DNA of 64,000 bases from Candidatus Heimdallarchaeota archaeon (GTDB lineage Archaea > Asgardarchaeota > Heimdallarchaeia > Hodarchaeales > Hodarchaeaceae), in assembly GCA_020353515.1 (NCBI GenBank), contig CP070695.1, positions 1,859,435 to 1,923,434 of the forward strand, in the 5' to 3' direction. Shown in pieces: positions 17,201 to 25,852 of this stretch. How positions within the stretch are numbered: position 1 is the first letter of the stretch; every line of letters begins with the position of its first letter. The position numbers and the translations under genes are program-made. Below the pieces are notes generated by a model. The model did not search any database, was not told the origin of the DNA, and saw only the letters and a program-made list of their open reading frames with translations.

Positions 17201-20041
17201 GGAGCGATTGGTAACCCAGATGGAGTAATGGATACAGCTGGAGAAGATAATGCCAATGATACGTGGCACTTTTCTATTGGAGGAGATGGGGATATCAATT
17301 CATTACAATCTAATACCACAATAGAATTCTTTTACAATATTTCAGAAAACTATCCAGTAAGTCAGATTGCAATGCCCTATATTGAGATATCTGCCTCAGG
17401 AATGAATCGAGATACAGCGGAATGCCTTCTACTCTTAAATGGTTATCAAATTGGCCCAATATATGAAACAAACACATCTACTGGTGGAACTGGAGTTATG
17501 TATTATCCTATTCACCCTATTAGCAGATTACAACAGTATAATAACACTGTAGAAATCACTGTTCCAGATTCTATCGATTTAACTTTGGAATCCTTCAGGA
17601 TTGTAGGGTACAACTTCAGTAATTCTTTAGGCACTCAACATATTGCTACATCAAATATCGCTCCTAATCAAAACGCAGCCATAACATTTCAATATACTCC
17701 CCCTGATCTAGAGGAACCTGCTTATTATGAACCTGAAATCATCTTCACACCTTATAATATGACTCATGCTCAATTCTCACCTGGATATGCATCTTCTCTC
17801 TTCAAAGAGTTGGCTTTAACCGTCGATTATGGACTCATTGATCCAGGCTATTACAACGAATTTGGCACACAAGTATACGCAATTCCTAAGACAACACGTC
17901 AAGGTGATCTTCCACTCTTGTATGACATTACCCCAGGATCTCTTAGTTCCTCTTCGAGCACTAAGATTGCACAATTCCCAGGTGACATCAGAGTCGACGG
18001 ATTAACCGTGATGAGTAGCAGAATTGTTGATGATCCAAGTTTAAGGTTATCAGGAACTATAACTTCTGTAGCAGGACTTGGAAACTATTCAGAAGCCTCA
18101 CTAGGGATAAGTTCCTATGTGTTGGCCAATTTAGCACCAGAGCTATTCTTACTAAATGATACATGGGCTTCCACAGCTCAACTAGATATGAAATACCTTA
18201 ACCATTCCTCCATTGGTCCTATCCTTCAAGTCGACATCCCTCAAACCCAGTCACCAACCACTCTTAGTGGCACTCTCTCTTTGATTTCAAATGGAACGTC
18301 GCTATATCAAATTACGCTTCAAATAACTATTAGCAATCCTATATCTTCTTTCTTGCTTCTTGATTCTCTAGATATAACACAAGATCCTGGTGGATATCTT
18401 GAGCGAGACTATGATAAACTTTGGGATCAGCTATATGAGATGTGGCAAATAGCGGTTGAAGCGGGATATGATATAGATTCCCTCACTCAAACATGGTATC
18501 TGTATGGTCACCGAACTCATGATGACAGCGTGTCTGCCGATCCTTTCGAATTTTTAGATAAACATGTTTGTAGTGTTCCTCCAGAGGAAGATCTGCCATA
18601 TGAGGGACTTATTGGTGTTGATCTAGCTGACACATTCAATCCAGGGTATTTGGATGACTACTTTACCAGGGGTGGTAATCTAATTCAGCTCGGAATAGGA
18701 GGACCAGTACCAGCTAGCGGTGATCACTTGGGACCTAATTTTATTGCTGATATTGATTATTTTGACAGAGAAGAGGAGATGACAACTCTCGTAAGTGGAA
18801 CTGATTCAATTAATCCTCTCATGGACACAGTCAATCAACTTTTCTACCTTGGTGGAGGTTACATGGTAATCGATCAGGAGAGTTACGATGATCAACTAAC
18901 TTACGATGTGATTACTGGTCAAAATTGGCTATTTAGCGGTCCCATTGTGGCACCTAATCGTGATATAGCTTTCATTTATCATGATGCTGTTTATCCTGAT
19001 CGCTTTGGGTATGATCAAGGGCAATATACCAGTCTCGCACAAACCTATAAGGGATTAAAGGTTGTGGTTGGATCAGCTAGTATGACTCAAAGTTGGTTCC
19101 TTGAACAGACTGATTATTGGGCTTATGGGTCAATGAAATACGCAGCAGATCAAAATATCATTGCAGAAGAGTTCAGTGTTAATTTAGGCAATAATAAGTT
19201 TGTTGAAAACATCTTTAGAGTCGGTGGAAATAAAGCCCCTACAATAGAGTCAATAAACATGTCAACACCTCATGTAGGACCTGGAGATTATGTAACTGTT
19301 CGAGTAAAGGTATCTGATGATCAAGAGAATCCCTCTGAGTTGACTGTTTTATGCCCAGAGAAGATAACTCCTGGAATGAACTACATAAATTGCTCCTATG
19401 ATTCCAATTCCAGCACGTTCATAGGGAGCTTTGCAGTTGTTGACACCTCCTTCATTGATTTTTGGAACATCTATGTTATTGATGATCTCTATAGGATCAC
19501 AGAAGCTGTCGATGGGGTAAAAAGATTTCTAATCCCTGAAATGAACGTAAAACCTGTTGCTTGGATTCCCTTCAATGATGAAATGAACTATTATTCAATC
19601 ATTGATGTGGAAAAGGGTGAATTACTCTCTTTTGCGTTTTATTACGATGATTTCGAAGATGGAGACGCTATTATATGCAATATAAGTTTGGTTTATTATT
19701 TCAATGAAGAAGAAACAGAAATAATAAGTTCAGAGCTTTTTGCTGGATTGGGTCAAGGTATATTCTTAGTAGATACTACTACTTTAAGGGATGGAACTCA
19801 TATAGTTTTTGCATTTGTCACAGACACAGACGGTGGTACAGCAGAATACCAATTGGCAGGATTTAACATCGGCAGAGGAACTCTCTATAAACCAAAACCA
19901 AAACCAGCAGGCATTGATCCAGTCCCAATTCTCATTGTAGGTGGTTCAACGTTAGGTCTCGCTGCAGCAGTCGGTGGTGGATGGTATTTCTTGTTACATA
20001 GACGAGGTATGGGTATCAGAGATCTTTTCCGACGAGATTAA
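14288..20041 (+). CDS. Giant subtilisin-fold surface protein lacking the catalytic triad
   Basis: 1917 residues: signal peptide (residues 6-25), an I9-like propeptide region (about 95-150), a complete peptidase S8 fold (about 170-520), then about 1350 residues of beta-rich extracellular domains, and a C-terminal membrane helix with basic tail. The S8 fold is unmistakable (GSGVIIAILSTGIDETHPML; IEGIEWAVDHGADVI; KPDVAAPGVF; ARLIEAYPGAS), but every catalytic position is changed: Asp to Ser191 (STG for DTG), His to Arg234 (NGRGTA for NGHGTH), Ser to Ala461 (SSTAMA for SGTSMA), and the oxyanion Asn to Asp358 (PAGD for AAGN). The codons AGC, CGA and GCG were checked. It is therefore probably a binding or structural pseudoprotease. 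A DUF4350/GATase-like segment may lie near residues 720-900. Confidence 0.88.
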   Translation: MQILKKNPLLILTLFIILAPLVVGIQFFGDNMPITIIESLNEDNIETIPILNERNDDIESIYEKESSIYLNNVLERLRLGEEPSTSESVFLSYSNRIPDLPEWVEIQRYFKLIPLIQVSTTLENIPNLTEIRHVDAVIPVGKGVLAKLSSFTEDYNPYIGEFPLLLNETVSLVEAENDNTTGSGVIIAILSTGIDETHPMLDDQDDDWSTTDDLKIIDSYDAWDGGITDDQNGRGTALASIVAGTGAVGGRLETELSFTYPYPYETDPEYETQIVNTTINIGTQMGLAPEASLFDVKITNDAGDAYDEGIAIEGIEWAVDHGADVILLDDLPSATSAIISVIEAATSRGALVVVPAGDFVPPGGYDDDNIAPYYSINSPASAPTALTVGATTETNSLWVQSERGPVPVTEHSKPDVAAPGVFMLGASIDYSTSEGSNPDGWQGEPGDIDDTLYFDVFSSTAMAAAVTAGVTARLIEAYPGASATAIKIALRKGATDLGFNEMAQGKGKISLSEALDILEAAPKEANNLVGNVYKKEFTVPMVNYTDFSGKRILIDGSWSTSPLAFPGGGPYDWSQQTNGNLSTLGVTSNWQHPYDDTANQYTWYNVSYQGASQVRITLNNLTVATGDNFTIYRSSTPNGPLTSVYGPTSSNFTGSFTDTTTDNYFYFRWGSNGDGYTTGQSVFGIYGFVDLWFYADTTQPPAGTFEFEELVTQLIDLGAVVEYWYANSADAPPTSILLEYYDIYFLGQPLAVATTGIPGEYYQWMSGNLTNYLNAGGRVLFIGDYENQYYNDATEALGVTWHYGGGGGPTTDIVNHVLTTYPFTIEELLIDAPYAYFTGTAPTLVQEAGKATIKYYNQNNGKAVFVADEDVFNDEMWDNPFPTNLNPSRYNNSQLAMNIFYWLSDISYQSGERDDGGEEHFELISYEYRPIMTDEDLWEVEIVLQNIGNFTSQAWVAFGFDYTPTSYTLGFGAIGNPDGVMDTAGEDNANDTWHFSIGGDGDINSLQSNTTIEFFYNISENYPVSQIAMPYIEISASGMNRDTAECLLLLNGYQIGPIYETNTSTGGTGVMYYPIHPISRLQQYNNTVEITVPDSIDLTLESFRIVGYNFSNSLGTQHIATSNIAPNQNAAITFQYTPPDLEEPAYYEPEIIFTPYNMTHAQFSPGYASSLFKELALTVDYGLIDPGYYNEFGTQVYAIPKTTRQGDLPLLYDITPGSLSSSSSTKIAQFPGDIRVDGLTVMSSRIVDDPSLRLSGTITSVAGLGNYSEASLGISSYVLANLAPELFLLNDTWASTAQLDMKYLNHSSIGPILQVDIPQTQSPTTLSGTLSLISNGTSLYQITLQITISNPISSFLLLDSLDITQDPGGYLERDYDKLWDQLYEMWQIAVEAGYDIDSLTQTWYLYGHRTHDDSVSADPFEFLDKHVCSVPPEEDLPYEGLIGVDLADTFNPGYLDDYFTRGGNLIQLGIGGPVPASGDHLGPNFIADIDYFDREEEMTTLVSGTDSINPLMDTVNQLFYLGGGYMVIDQESYDDQLTYDVITGQNWLFSGPIVAPNRDIAFIYHDAVYPDRFGYDQGQYTSLAQTYKGLKVVVGSASMTQSWFLEQTDYWAYGSMKYAADQNIIAEEFSVNLGNNKFVENIFRVGGNKAPTIESINMSTPHVGPGDYVTVRVKVSDDQENPSELTVLCPEKITPGMNYINCSYDSNSSTFIGSFAVVDTSFIDFWNIYVIDDLYRITEAVDGVKRFLIPEMNVKPVAWIPFNDEMNYYSIIDVEKGELLSFAFYYDDFEDGDAIICNISLVYYFNEEETEIISSELFAGLGQGIFLVDTTTLRDGTHIVFAFVTDTDGGTAEYQLAGFNIGRGTLYKPKPKPAGIDPVPILIVGGSTLGLAAAVGGGWYFLLHRRGMGIRDLFRRD

Positions 20042-20070
20042 TTTTCTTCCCCCCCTTTTTTTTCCATTTT
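20042..20070 (+). terminator. Pyrimidine-rich terminator after the subtilase-like gene
   Basis: Directly after the stop, a run of C followed by eight T (20056-20063) and further T-rich sequence. Archaeal RNA polymerase stops at such T-runs without needing a hairpin. Confidence 0.45.
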
Positions 20071-20297
20071 AGAAAGTTATACATTCATGTCGGAGACATT
20101 CCCAAAGACAAAAAATGGAGTTAATCCGAATTATAACTTGTTTCTTGCCAAAAAAAGGATCTATTATGGGCTATGATTCTTTGATATTTCAGTTGAAAGC
20201 CTTATTATATTGTGCTTAAATCTTAAATATCAGATTAATATTAGATAGATTCAGAATTAGGAGCTGAATTTAACAGTAAATATTGGAATTAATTCTT

Positions 20298-21713
20298 ATG
20301 AAACTATACAATTCCTTAACCCGGAATAAAGAAGAATTTATCACTATTGAAGATAAAAAGGTTCGCTTTTACTCATGTGGCCAGACAGTTTATGAGGATG
20401 CTCATATTGGTAATGCACGAACCTATTCTTACTGGGATACATTAGTTAGGTATCTCCGTTGGCGCGGATATGATGTTTTTTGGGTTCAAAACTTCACAGA
20501 TGTGGGCCACCTGACAGATGATGCAGACAGCGGTGAAGATAAAATAATACGAACAGCCAAACGGAAATCTATCCAACCTATGGTTTTAGTGGAAACAAAA
20601 ATACGGCAATTCTTCGAAGACATGGATGCTCTAAACATCCAAAGAGCGGATATTTATCCTCGTGCAACGGCAGAAATCCCTGAAATGATTGAATTCGTTA
20701 AAGATTTACTTGTAAAAGAATATGCATACGAGGTAAATGGCTCAATCTATTTTGATGTGACAAAATTTCCTTCTTATGGAGAACTTAGCCCATCATCATA
20801 TTCTGAGGAATCAGCAGGTGCTCGTATTGCTGTTAATCCTGAGAAACGAGATCCTAGGGATTTTGCATTATGGATTCGAGCTCCTCCAGAACACCTTATG
20901 AAATGGCCATCCCCATGGGGTCTTGGTTATCCTGGTTGGCATCTTGAATGCAGTGTAATGTCTCAAAAATATTTGGGTACTACACTAGATATTCATGGGG
21001 GGGGAATCGATCATCTCTATTTACATCATCCAAATGAAATTGCTCAATCTGAAGCACGCACAGGTGAAAAGTTTGTAAACTATTGGTTACATGCAGCATT
21101 TCTCACTGTCGATGGTGAACGGATGGGAAAATCCAAAGGGAACTTCATCTTGGTTCGCGAGCTTCTTAACGAATTTGATCCAATGCTCATTAGGCTTTTT
21201 TTGATCAATTCCTATTATCGAAAAAGTGTAGATTTCAATCGAGATGCTCTTGTACAAACTCAGATTCTTCTCGATCGAATACGAACGACAATAGCTTCCA
21301 TCGATCGGGCAACAGGCGAGAAAGAATCTGATTTAATCACAGCTATCACTGAGGTTGAGGCAGATTTTATCGCTGCAATGGATGATGACTTAAACACTGT
21401 TGGAGCACTCCAAGCGATCATGCAGTTTGTCAAAAAAGTAAATGCTGCTCTTGACAATGAAAAGTCTCTCCTAGAAGAAGCTAAAAACAAGATTATAACA
21501 TTTATTGGTATCTTAGGGATTTCTCTTCAAGATGAAGCCCAGCAGGGAACAATTCCTTTATCTGCTTTGGTGGACATGTTGGTAGGTTTGAGAGATAAAT
21601 TACGAGAATCCAAGCAATATGAATTCTCTGATCAGATTAGAGCTGAGTTGTTAGAATTAGGTATTCAACTTGAAGACAAACCAGATGGAACCATTTGGAA
21701 ATTAAAGAGATAA
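20298..21713 (+). CDS. cysS: Cysteinyl-tRNA synthetase
   Basis: Class I synthetase that charges tRNA-Cys in the cytoplasm; 471 residues from the ATG at 20298. The start fits the family (MKLYNSLTRNKEEF); the frame extends to a TTG at 20283 that adds nothing conserved. Visible motifs: zinc ligand Cys27 in YSCGQTVYEDAHIGNART, with HIGN as the HIGH signature; second zinc Cys in HLECSVMSQ; GGGIDHLYLHHPNEIAQSEA with the His and Glu zinc ligands; and ERMGKSKGNF as the KMSKS loop. The C-terminal helical anticodon-binding domain is present. No close ribosome-binding site is seen. Confidence 0.96.
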   Translation: MKLYNSLTRNKEEFITIEDKKVRFYSCGQTVYEDAHIGNARTYSYWDTLVRYLRWRGYDVFWVQNFTDVGHLTDDADSGEDKIIRTAKRKSIQPMVLVETKIRQFFEDMDALNIQRADIYPRATAEIPEMIEFVKDLLVKEYAYEVNGSIYFDVTKFPSYGELSPSSYSEESAGARIAVNPEKRDPRDFALWIRAPPEHLMKWPSPWGLGYPGWHLECSVMSQKYLGTTLDIHGGGIDHLYLHHPNEIAQSEARTGEKFVNYWLHAAFLTVDGERMGKSKGNFILVRELLNEFDPMLIRLFLINSYYRKSVDFNRDALVQTQILLDRIRTTIASIDRATGEKESDLITAITEVEADFIAAMDDDLNTVGALQAIMQFVKKVNAALDNEKSLLEEAKNKIITFIGILGISLQDEAQQGTIPLSALVDMLVGLRDKLRESKQYEFSDQIRAELLELGIQLEDKPDGTIWKLKR

Positions 21714-21742
21714 TCTTTGTTGTCTTGTTTAACAAAATATAT

Positions 21743-22933
21743 CTAATTAAACGCCTTTGAAATTCTCTCTAGAGATTCTTCTAAGATAGAAAGTGGACAC
21801 GCAATATTTATACGTTCAAACCCCTCTCCTCCTGCTCCAAATTTATAACCCGAATCCAATGCCAATTTCGCTTCCTCAAGTATCTTTTTTTCTAACTCCT
21901 TGGAATCGAGTTCAAATGCTCGAAAATCTAGCCAAACTAGGTAGGTTCCTTCCGGTTCAATAACAGAGACAGAGGGAAGATTTTTGTTAATGAAAGATTT
22001 CAAGAAATTCAGATTCCGCTCAAGAACTTGAATAAGAGAGCTTAACCATTCCTCTCCCTCGTCATACGCAACTTGTAAAGCTAATGCACCGAATGCATTA
22101 GGAATGGTGAGAGCAAGTGCTTCCATCTGAACTTTAAAATTTTCATGAAGTTTCTCATTAGGAATTATTACATTTGAATGTTGAAAACCTGCAAGATTAA
22201 ACGTTTTACTTCCTGCGGTGCATGTGATAGACTGTTGTGCGAGTTCTTCAGAAATCGAAGCATAGACAATATGCTTGTGCTTTGGATATATTAGATCACA
22301 GTGAATTTCATCTGAAATAACTAAGACATCATTCTCGAGACAAATTTCTCCCAATTTACTTAATTCTTCTTTGGACCAAACACGACCGATTGGATTATGA
22401 GGACTACACAGTATCAAAGCCCTTGCACGTGGATCTTTGGCTTTTTCTTCAAGATCCTCATAATTCATTCGATAATAAGAATCATCTAGAATTAATTGGT
22501 TTGAAAGAACTTGACGACCATTGTTCTTTATAATTGAAGCAAAAGGATAGTAGACAGGATCTTGAATAATCACCTTATCTCCAGGATCGGTAAACCTCTG
22601 GATTATGTATGTGCAGGCCTGAACAATACCAGGAGAAAAAACCAACCAATCCTCATGCAAATCCCAATTGTGACGACGTTTAAACCAATTTATCACAGAA
22701 TTGTTGTATTTTGAAGGATCTGGTCCAGTATAACCAAATATCCCATGCTTTACTCTTGTAACAAGTGCATCAATAACTGGCTGAGGGGCACGAAAATCCA
22801 TATCTGCGACCCATAGTGGTAATAGATCTTCCTTACCAAATATTTTAGTTAAATAGAAAGGGTCCCATTTAATGGATCCAGTATTTGAACGATCAATAAC
22901 TTCATCAAAGATACTAAAATCTATTTTTGTCAT
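21743..22933 (-). CDS. PatB/MalY-like PLP-dependent C-S lyase (cystathionine beta-lyase)
   Basis: Fold-type I PLP enzyme of the MalY/PatB group, which cleaves cystathionine or related thioethers to homocysteine, pyruvate and ammonia. Family marks are FDEVIDRSNTGSIKWD at the N-terminus, LPLWVADMDFRAPQPVIDAL, SPHNPIGRVWSKEEL, ISDEIHCDL (the Asp that holds the pyridine ring) and TAGSKTFNLAGFQHS with the PLP lysine at about residue 240. The ATG at 22933 is chosen; a TTG at 22945 is in frame but adds only four residues. It follows the aldehyde oxidoreductase gene by about 50 bases in the same direction, at the end of an amino-acid metabolism group that includes homoserine dehydrogenase, consistent with methionine/cysteine metabolism. 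Confidence 0.88.
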   Translation of the reverse strand: MTKIDFSIFDEVIDRSNTGSIKWDPFYLTKIFGKEDLLPLWVADMDFRAPQPVIDALVTRVKHGIFGYTGPDPSKYNNSVINWFKRRHNWDLHEDWLVFSPGIVQACTYIIQRFTDPGDKVIIQDPVYYPFASIIKNNGRQVLSNQLILDDSYYRMNYEDLEEKAKDPRARALILCSPHNPIGRVWSKEELSKLGEICLENDVLVISDEIHCDLIYPKHKHIVYASISEELAQQSITCTAGSKTFNLAGFQHSNVIIPNEKLHENFKVQMEALALTIPNAFGALALQVAYDEGEEWLSSLIQVLERNLNFLKSFINKNLPSVSVIEPEGTYLVWLDFRAFELDSKELEKKILEEAKLALDSGYKFGAGGEGFERINIACPLSILEESLERISKAFN

Positions 22934-22983
22934 TTTCAATACCAACTTTCATTCATTAGAGATTAAGGAAATAAGATAAGTAT

Positions 22984-24774
22984 TCAAAGGTCCAAAGATG
23001 CAAGTTTGTCTTTCGTGGGAATTCCCTCTCGATCCCATCCTCTCAATTCATAGTATTTTGCTTTGGCTTTCTCAAAATCCTCTAATTTAATTCTTTGACC
23101 CTTTGGATCCCCTTTGGGTGCTTCATCTTGATAAAAACGGGGTGGTAAAATATCATTGAAAGCAGTCATTCCTTCTCGTGTATTAAATTGGCGGATAATA
23201 TTCCATACTCGTTCACCAGCCATCAGGTAACTCTCTGGGGTGTATGAAAAACCAGTTGCAGTGTTAAGTATTTCAACCATCTCATCAATATCAAATGGTA
23301 AGAAATCACATAGAACTAACGAGAAACATGCGGCTCTCTCATCTTGTGATTCTTTAACAAATTTTGGTACTCCTTCCATACTAAATCGAGTTAATGTACC
23401 AGATAGTTCCGCTCCAGGTGTCCAACAACGTTGATGACAGCCTCCACGATCAGAGGTAGCATAAGCTAATGCCATCCCAAAGGATCCTCGGGGTTCAACA
23501 CCTGCAAGTTCTAAATTTTTCACCTGAATTGCAAAATCAGTACTACCATGACCTATTATTTTTGCAGCAGAAAATGACCCCCTAGCAAACAGTTCCCCAA
23601 CTCCTTTTCGTTCTGCAATAAGACGTAGCATCTCATGTTGGGCCTCTACAGTGCCAAATTTTAAGCTTTGAATATCCTTCTGATCAAAAATTCCCTTTTC
23701 ACTACATTCCATAGCAAACGCAATTGTCCCACCGGCAGTAATTGTGTCCATTCCTAAGTCATCACAAATCTGATTGGATTTAGCTATTGCAGCGAGATCG
23801 TCGACCCCACAACTTGCCCCTAAGAGTGCACTTGTTTCATATTCAGGACCATCAACTTCTAATCCTGCATATTTGCCTTCAGTAAAGCGGGTTGTTTTTC
23901 CACAAGCAATCAGACAGCCATAACAAGCAGTATGACCAATAACGAACTCATCACGCATCCTTTCCCCAGAAATGGCCTCTGCACCCTCAAATACCCCTGC
24001 TTGAAAGTTCCTTGTTGGTAGAAAACCTGCTTCGTTCGCCATTTTAACCCACATGACTGTACCAATCTCATGACGGCGTTTAACTCCAGGATTCTCACGT
24101 ACCTTTTTCCTAAATTGCCTGGTTAATCCTCTGAATTTTTCAGGATTAGCGGCCTCAATCTTTTGATTTCCTCCCACAACAATTGCTTTGAGATTTTTTG
24201 ATCCCATTACAGCTCCTGCTCCTCCTCTACCAGCCATATGGGTTCGATCAGTCATAATATTAGCAAAAGTTACTAAATTTTCTCCTGCAGGGCCAATAGA
24301 ACAGACTTCAGAACCTTCATATCGTTTCTTCAATATTTCTTCTGTTTGATATGTTCCTTTACCCCAGAGATCGTCCGCAGAATGAATTTCAACCTGTTCA
24401 GAGGAAATTTCCAAATAACAAGGAGAAAGCGCTTTCCCGTGAAGAGAGACGAAATCATAACCTGCTCGTTTCAAACGGTGACCAAATTTTCCCCCGATTT
24501 GACTATCAAGATAGATTCCTGTATGAGGAGATTTTGTAACTATACACCATCGGCCAGAGGTCTGGACAGAGGTACCTGATAGAGGGCCAGTCATGAATAA
24601 GAGGATATTTTCAGGACCTAATGGTTCAACCCCAGGTTTCAGCGCATCAAAAAGAATTTTCGCCCCGAGACCTTTCCCTCCTATAAATTGTTCTGCAAGG
24701 TGCATATCAAGAGAATGTTCTGATATTTTTCCTATTGAGAGGTCAACATCCAAAGATTTACCCATATATCCCAT
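22984..24774 (-). CDS. Tungsten-dependent aldehyde:ferredoxin oxidoreductase
   Basis: Oxidises aldehydes to carboxylic acids with ferredoxin as acceptor, using tungstopterin and a [4Fe-4S] cluster. The 596-residue length and the three AOR domains are complete: N-terminal pterin region with EQFIGGKGLGAKILFD and GPLSGTSVQTSGRWCIVTKSP, MAGRGGAGAVMGSKNLKAI, the cluster motif CYGCLIACGK (about residues 283-292) and the distant fourth cysteine in SLVLCDFLPFD (about 490). The Asp-rich segment ATSDRGGCHQRCW is also typical. It lies 26 bases after homoserine dehydrogenase; it may oxidise aldehydes formed by amino-acid degradation from 2-oxo acids supplied by the neighbouring aminotransferase. The exact AOR subtype (AOR, FOR, GOR) cannot be fixed. 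Confidence 0.93.
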   Translation of the reverse strand: MGYMGKSLDVDLSIGKISEHSLDMHLAEQFIGGKGLGAKILFDALKPGVEPLGPENILLFMTGPLSGTSVQTSGRWCIVTKSPHTGIYLDSQIGGKFGHRLKRAGYDFVSLHGKALSPCYLEISSEQVEIHSADDLWGKGTYQTEEILKKRYEGSEVCSIGPAGENLVTFANIMTDRTHMAGRGGAGAVMGSKNLKAIVVGGNQKIEAANPEKFRGLTRQFRKKVRENPGVKRRHEIGTVMWVKMANEAGFLPTRNFQAGVFEGAEAISGERMRDEFVIGHTACYGCLIACGKTTRFTEGKYAGLEVDGPEYETSALLGASCGVDDLAAIAKSNQICDDLGMDTITAGGTIAFAMECSEKGIFDQKDIQSLKFGTVEAQHEMLRLIAERKGVGELFARGSFSAAKIIGHGSTDFAIQVKNLELAGVEPRGSFGMALAYATSDRGGCHQRCWTPGAELSGTLTRFSMEGVPKFVKESQDERAACFSLVLCDFLPFDIDEMVEILNTATGFSYTPESYLMAGERVWNIIRQFNTREGMTAFNDILPPRFYQDEAPKGDPKGQRIKLEDFEKAKAKYYELRGWDREGIPTKDKLASLDL

Positions 24775-24800
24775 ATCTTATCCCAGCATTGACTTACTAT

Positions 24801-25838
24801 CTATCTGGAAACCTTTCGATGAATATCCAAGATATCAGTTAATAAAGCATAACCTGTAGCCTCACGACCTGCACCAGGTCCGACTATTGTCACATCACCG
24901 AGATATTTTGTAGTGTAAGTTAAGGCATTTATTGGGCCACTTACTGCAGCGAGAGGATGATCTAAGGGGATTTTCTCTGGCCTCACATATGCATCAACAA
25001 ATCCATCTTCTTTTAATTCAGCTCCCGCTATAAGTTTCCAGCGTTTTCCTTCCTTATTAGCTTCTTTAATATCCTGATAAGTGATCTTAGTAATTCCTTG
25101 ACAGGGGACTTGGTCTTTAGTGATGTTCCCACCCATTACAACATTGGTTAGAATCACGATTTTTCCCAAAGCATCATAGCCTTCAACATCAGCAGTCGGA
25201 TCAGCTTCAGCATAACCAAGGTCTTGTGCTTGTTTTAATGCTACCTCATAAGTCAAGCCTTTCTCCATCTCGGTTAAGATGTAATTAGTAGTCCCATTAA
25301 CAATCCCAGCAATTTTAGTTATTTTCGAGCTTGCTAGATTATTTACTCCTAAATTAAGAGCTGGAGTCCCACTTAAAACAGTCCCCTCAAATCTTATCTC
25401 AACACCATTTGTTTTTGCCATTGAAAGGAGTTCTCGCGCAGCCAAGGCAATTGGCCCTTTATTAGTCATAACTATATGTTTGTGACATCCAATAGCAGTC
25501 TTAATATGCGAAATTGCTGGTTCTCCTGTGTTAATATCTGTCCAAGACACTTCTACAATAAGGTTTGCATTTGTTTCTGTAATTGTTTGAATACTATCCC
25601 ATCCCTTAATCCCCTCTGGGTAATCCTCAATCTTGCCTGTAGATTTTACCAAATCTAAAAGCTTTTGAACATCTAATCCATTTTCTGCATAAACTGAACC
25701 TTTCATTTTGTCAGCTATAGCAACAACTTCAAATTCAAAACCAAACTGGTTTTTTAAATCGGTTTTCTGTTCCAAGAGTATTTCTGCAAGACCCTGGCCG
25801 ACAACTCCAAAACCGATAAATGCTATTCTTGTTATCAC
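24801..25838 (-). CDS. hom: Homoserine dehydrogenase
   Basis: NAD(P)-dependent reduction of aspartate semialdehyde to homoserine, on the way to threonine and methionine. The Rossmann fingerprint GFGVVGQGLAEILLEQK is at residues 8-24, followed by the catalytic-domain motifs NKGPIALAARELL, GTVLSGTPALNLGVN, GIVNGTTNYILTEME and AEADPTADVEGYDALGKIVIL. At 345 residues it is the short archaeal form without a C-terminal ACT domain, so feedback control by threonine through ACT is not expected. It sits 14 bases after the aminotransferase and 26 before the aldehyde oxidoreductase, all on the minus strand. Confidence 0.95.
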   Translation of the reverse strand: MITRIAFIGFGVVGQGLAEILLEQKTDLKNQFGFEFEVVAIADKMKGSVYAENGLDVQKLLDLVKSTGKIEDYPEGIKGWDSIQTITETNANLIVEVSWTDINTGEPAISHIKTAIGCHKHIVMTNKGPIALAARELLSMAKTNGVEIRFEGTVLSGTPALNLGVNNLASSKITKIAGIVNGTTNYILTEMEKGLTYEVALKQAQDLGYAEADPTADVEGYDALGKIVILTNVVMGGNITKDQVPCQGITKITYQDIKEANKEGKRWKLIAGAELKEDGFVDAYVRPEKIPLDHPLAAVSGPINALTYTTKYLGDVTIVGPGAGREATGYALLTDILDIHRKVSR

Positions 25839-25852
25839 TTAATCCACCTTTT

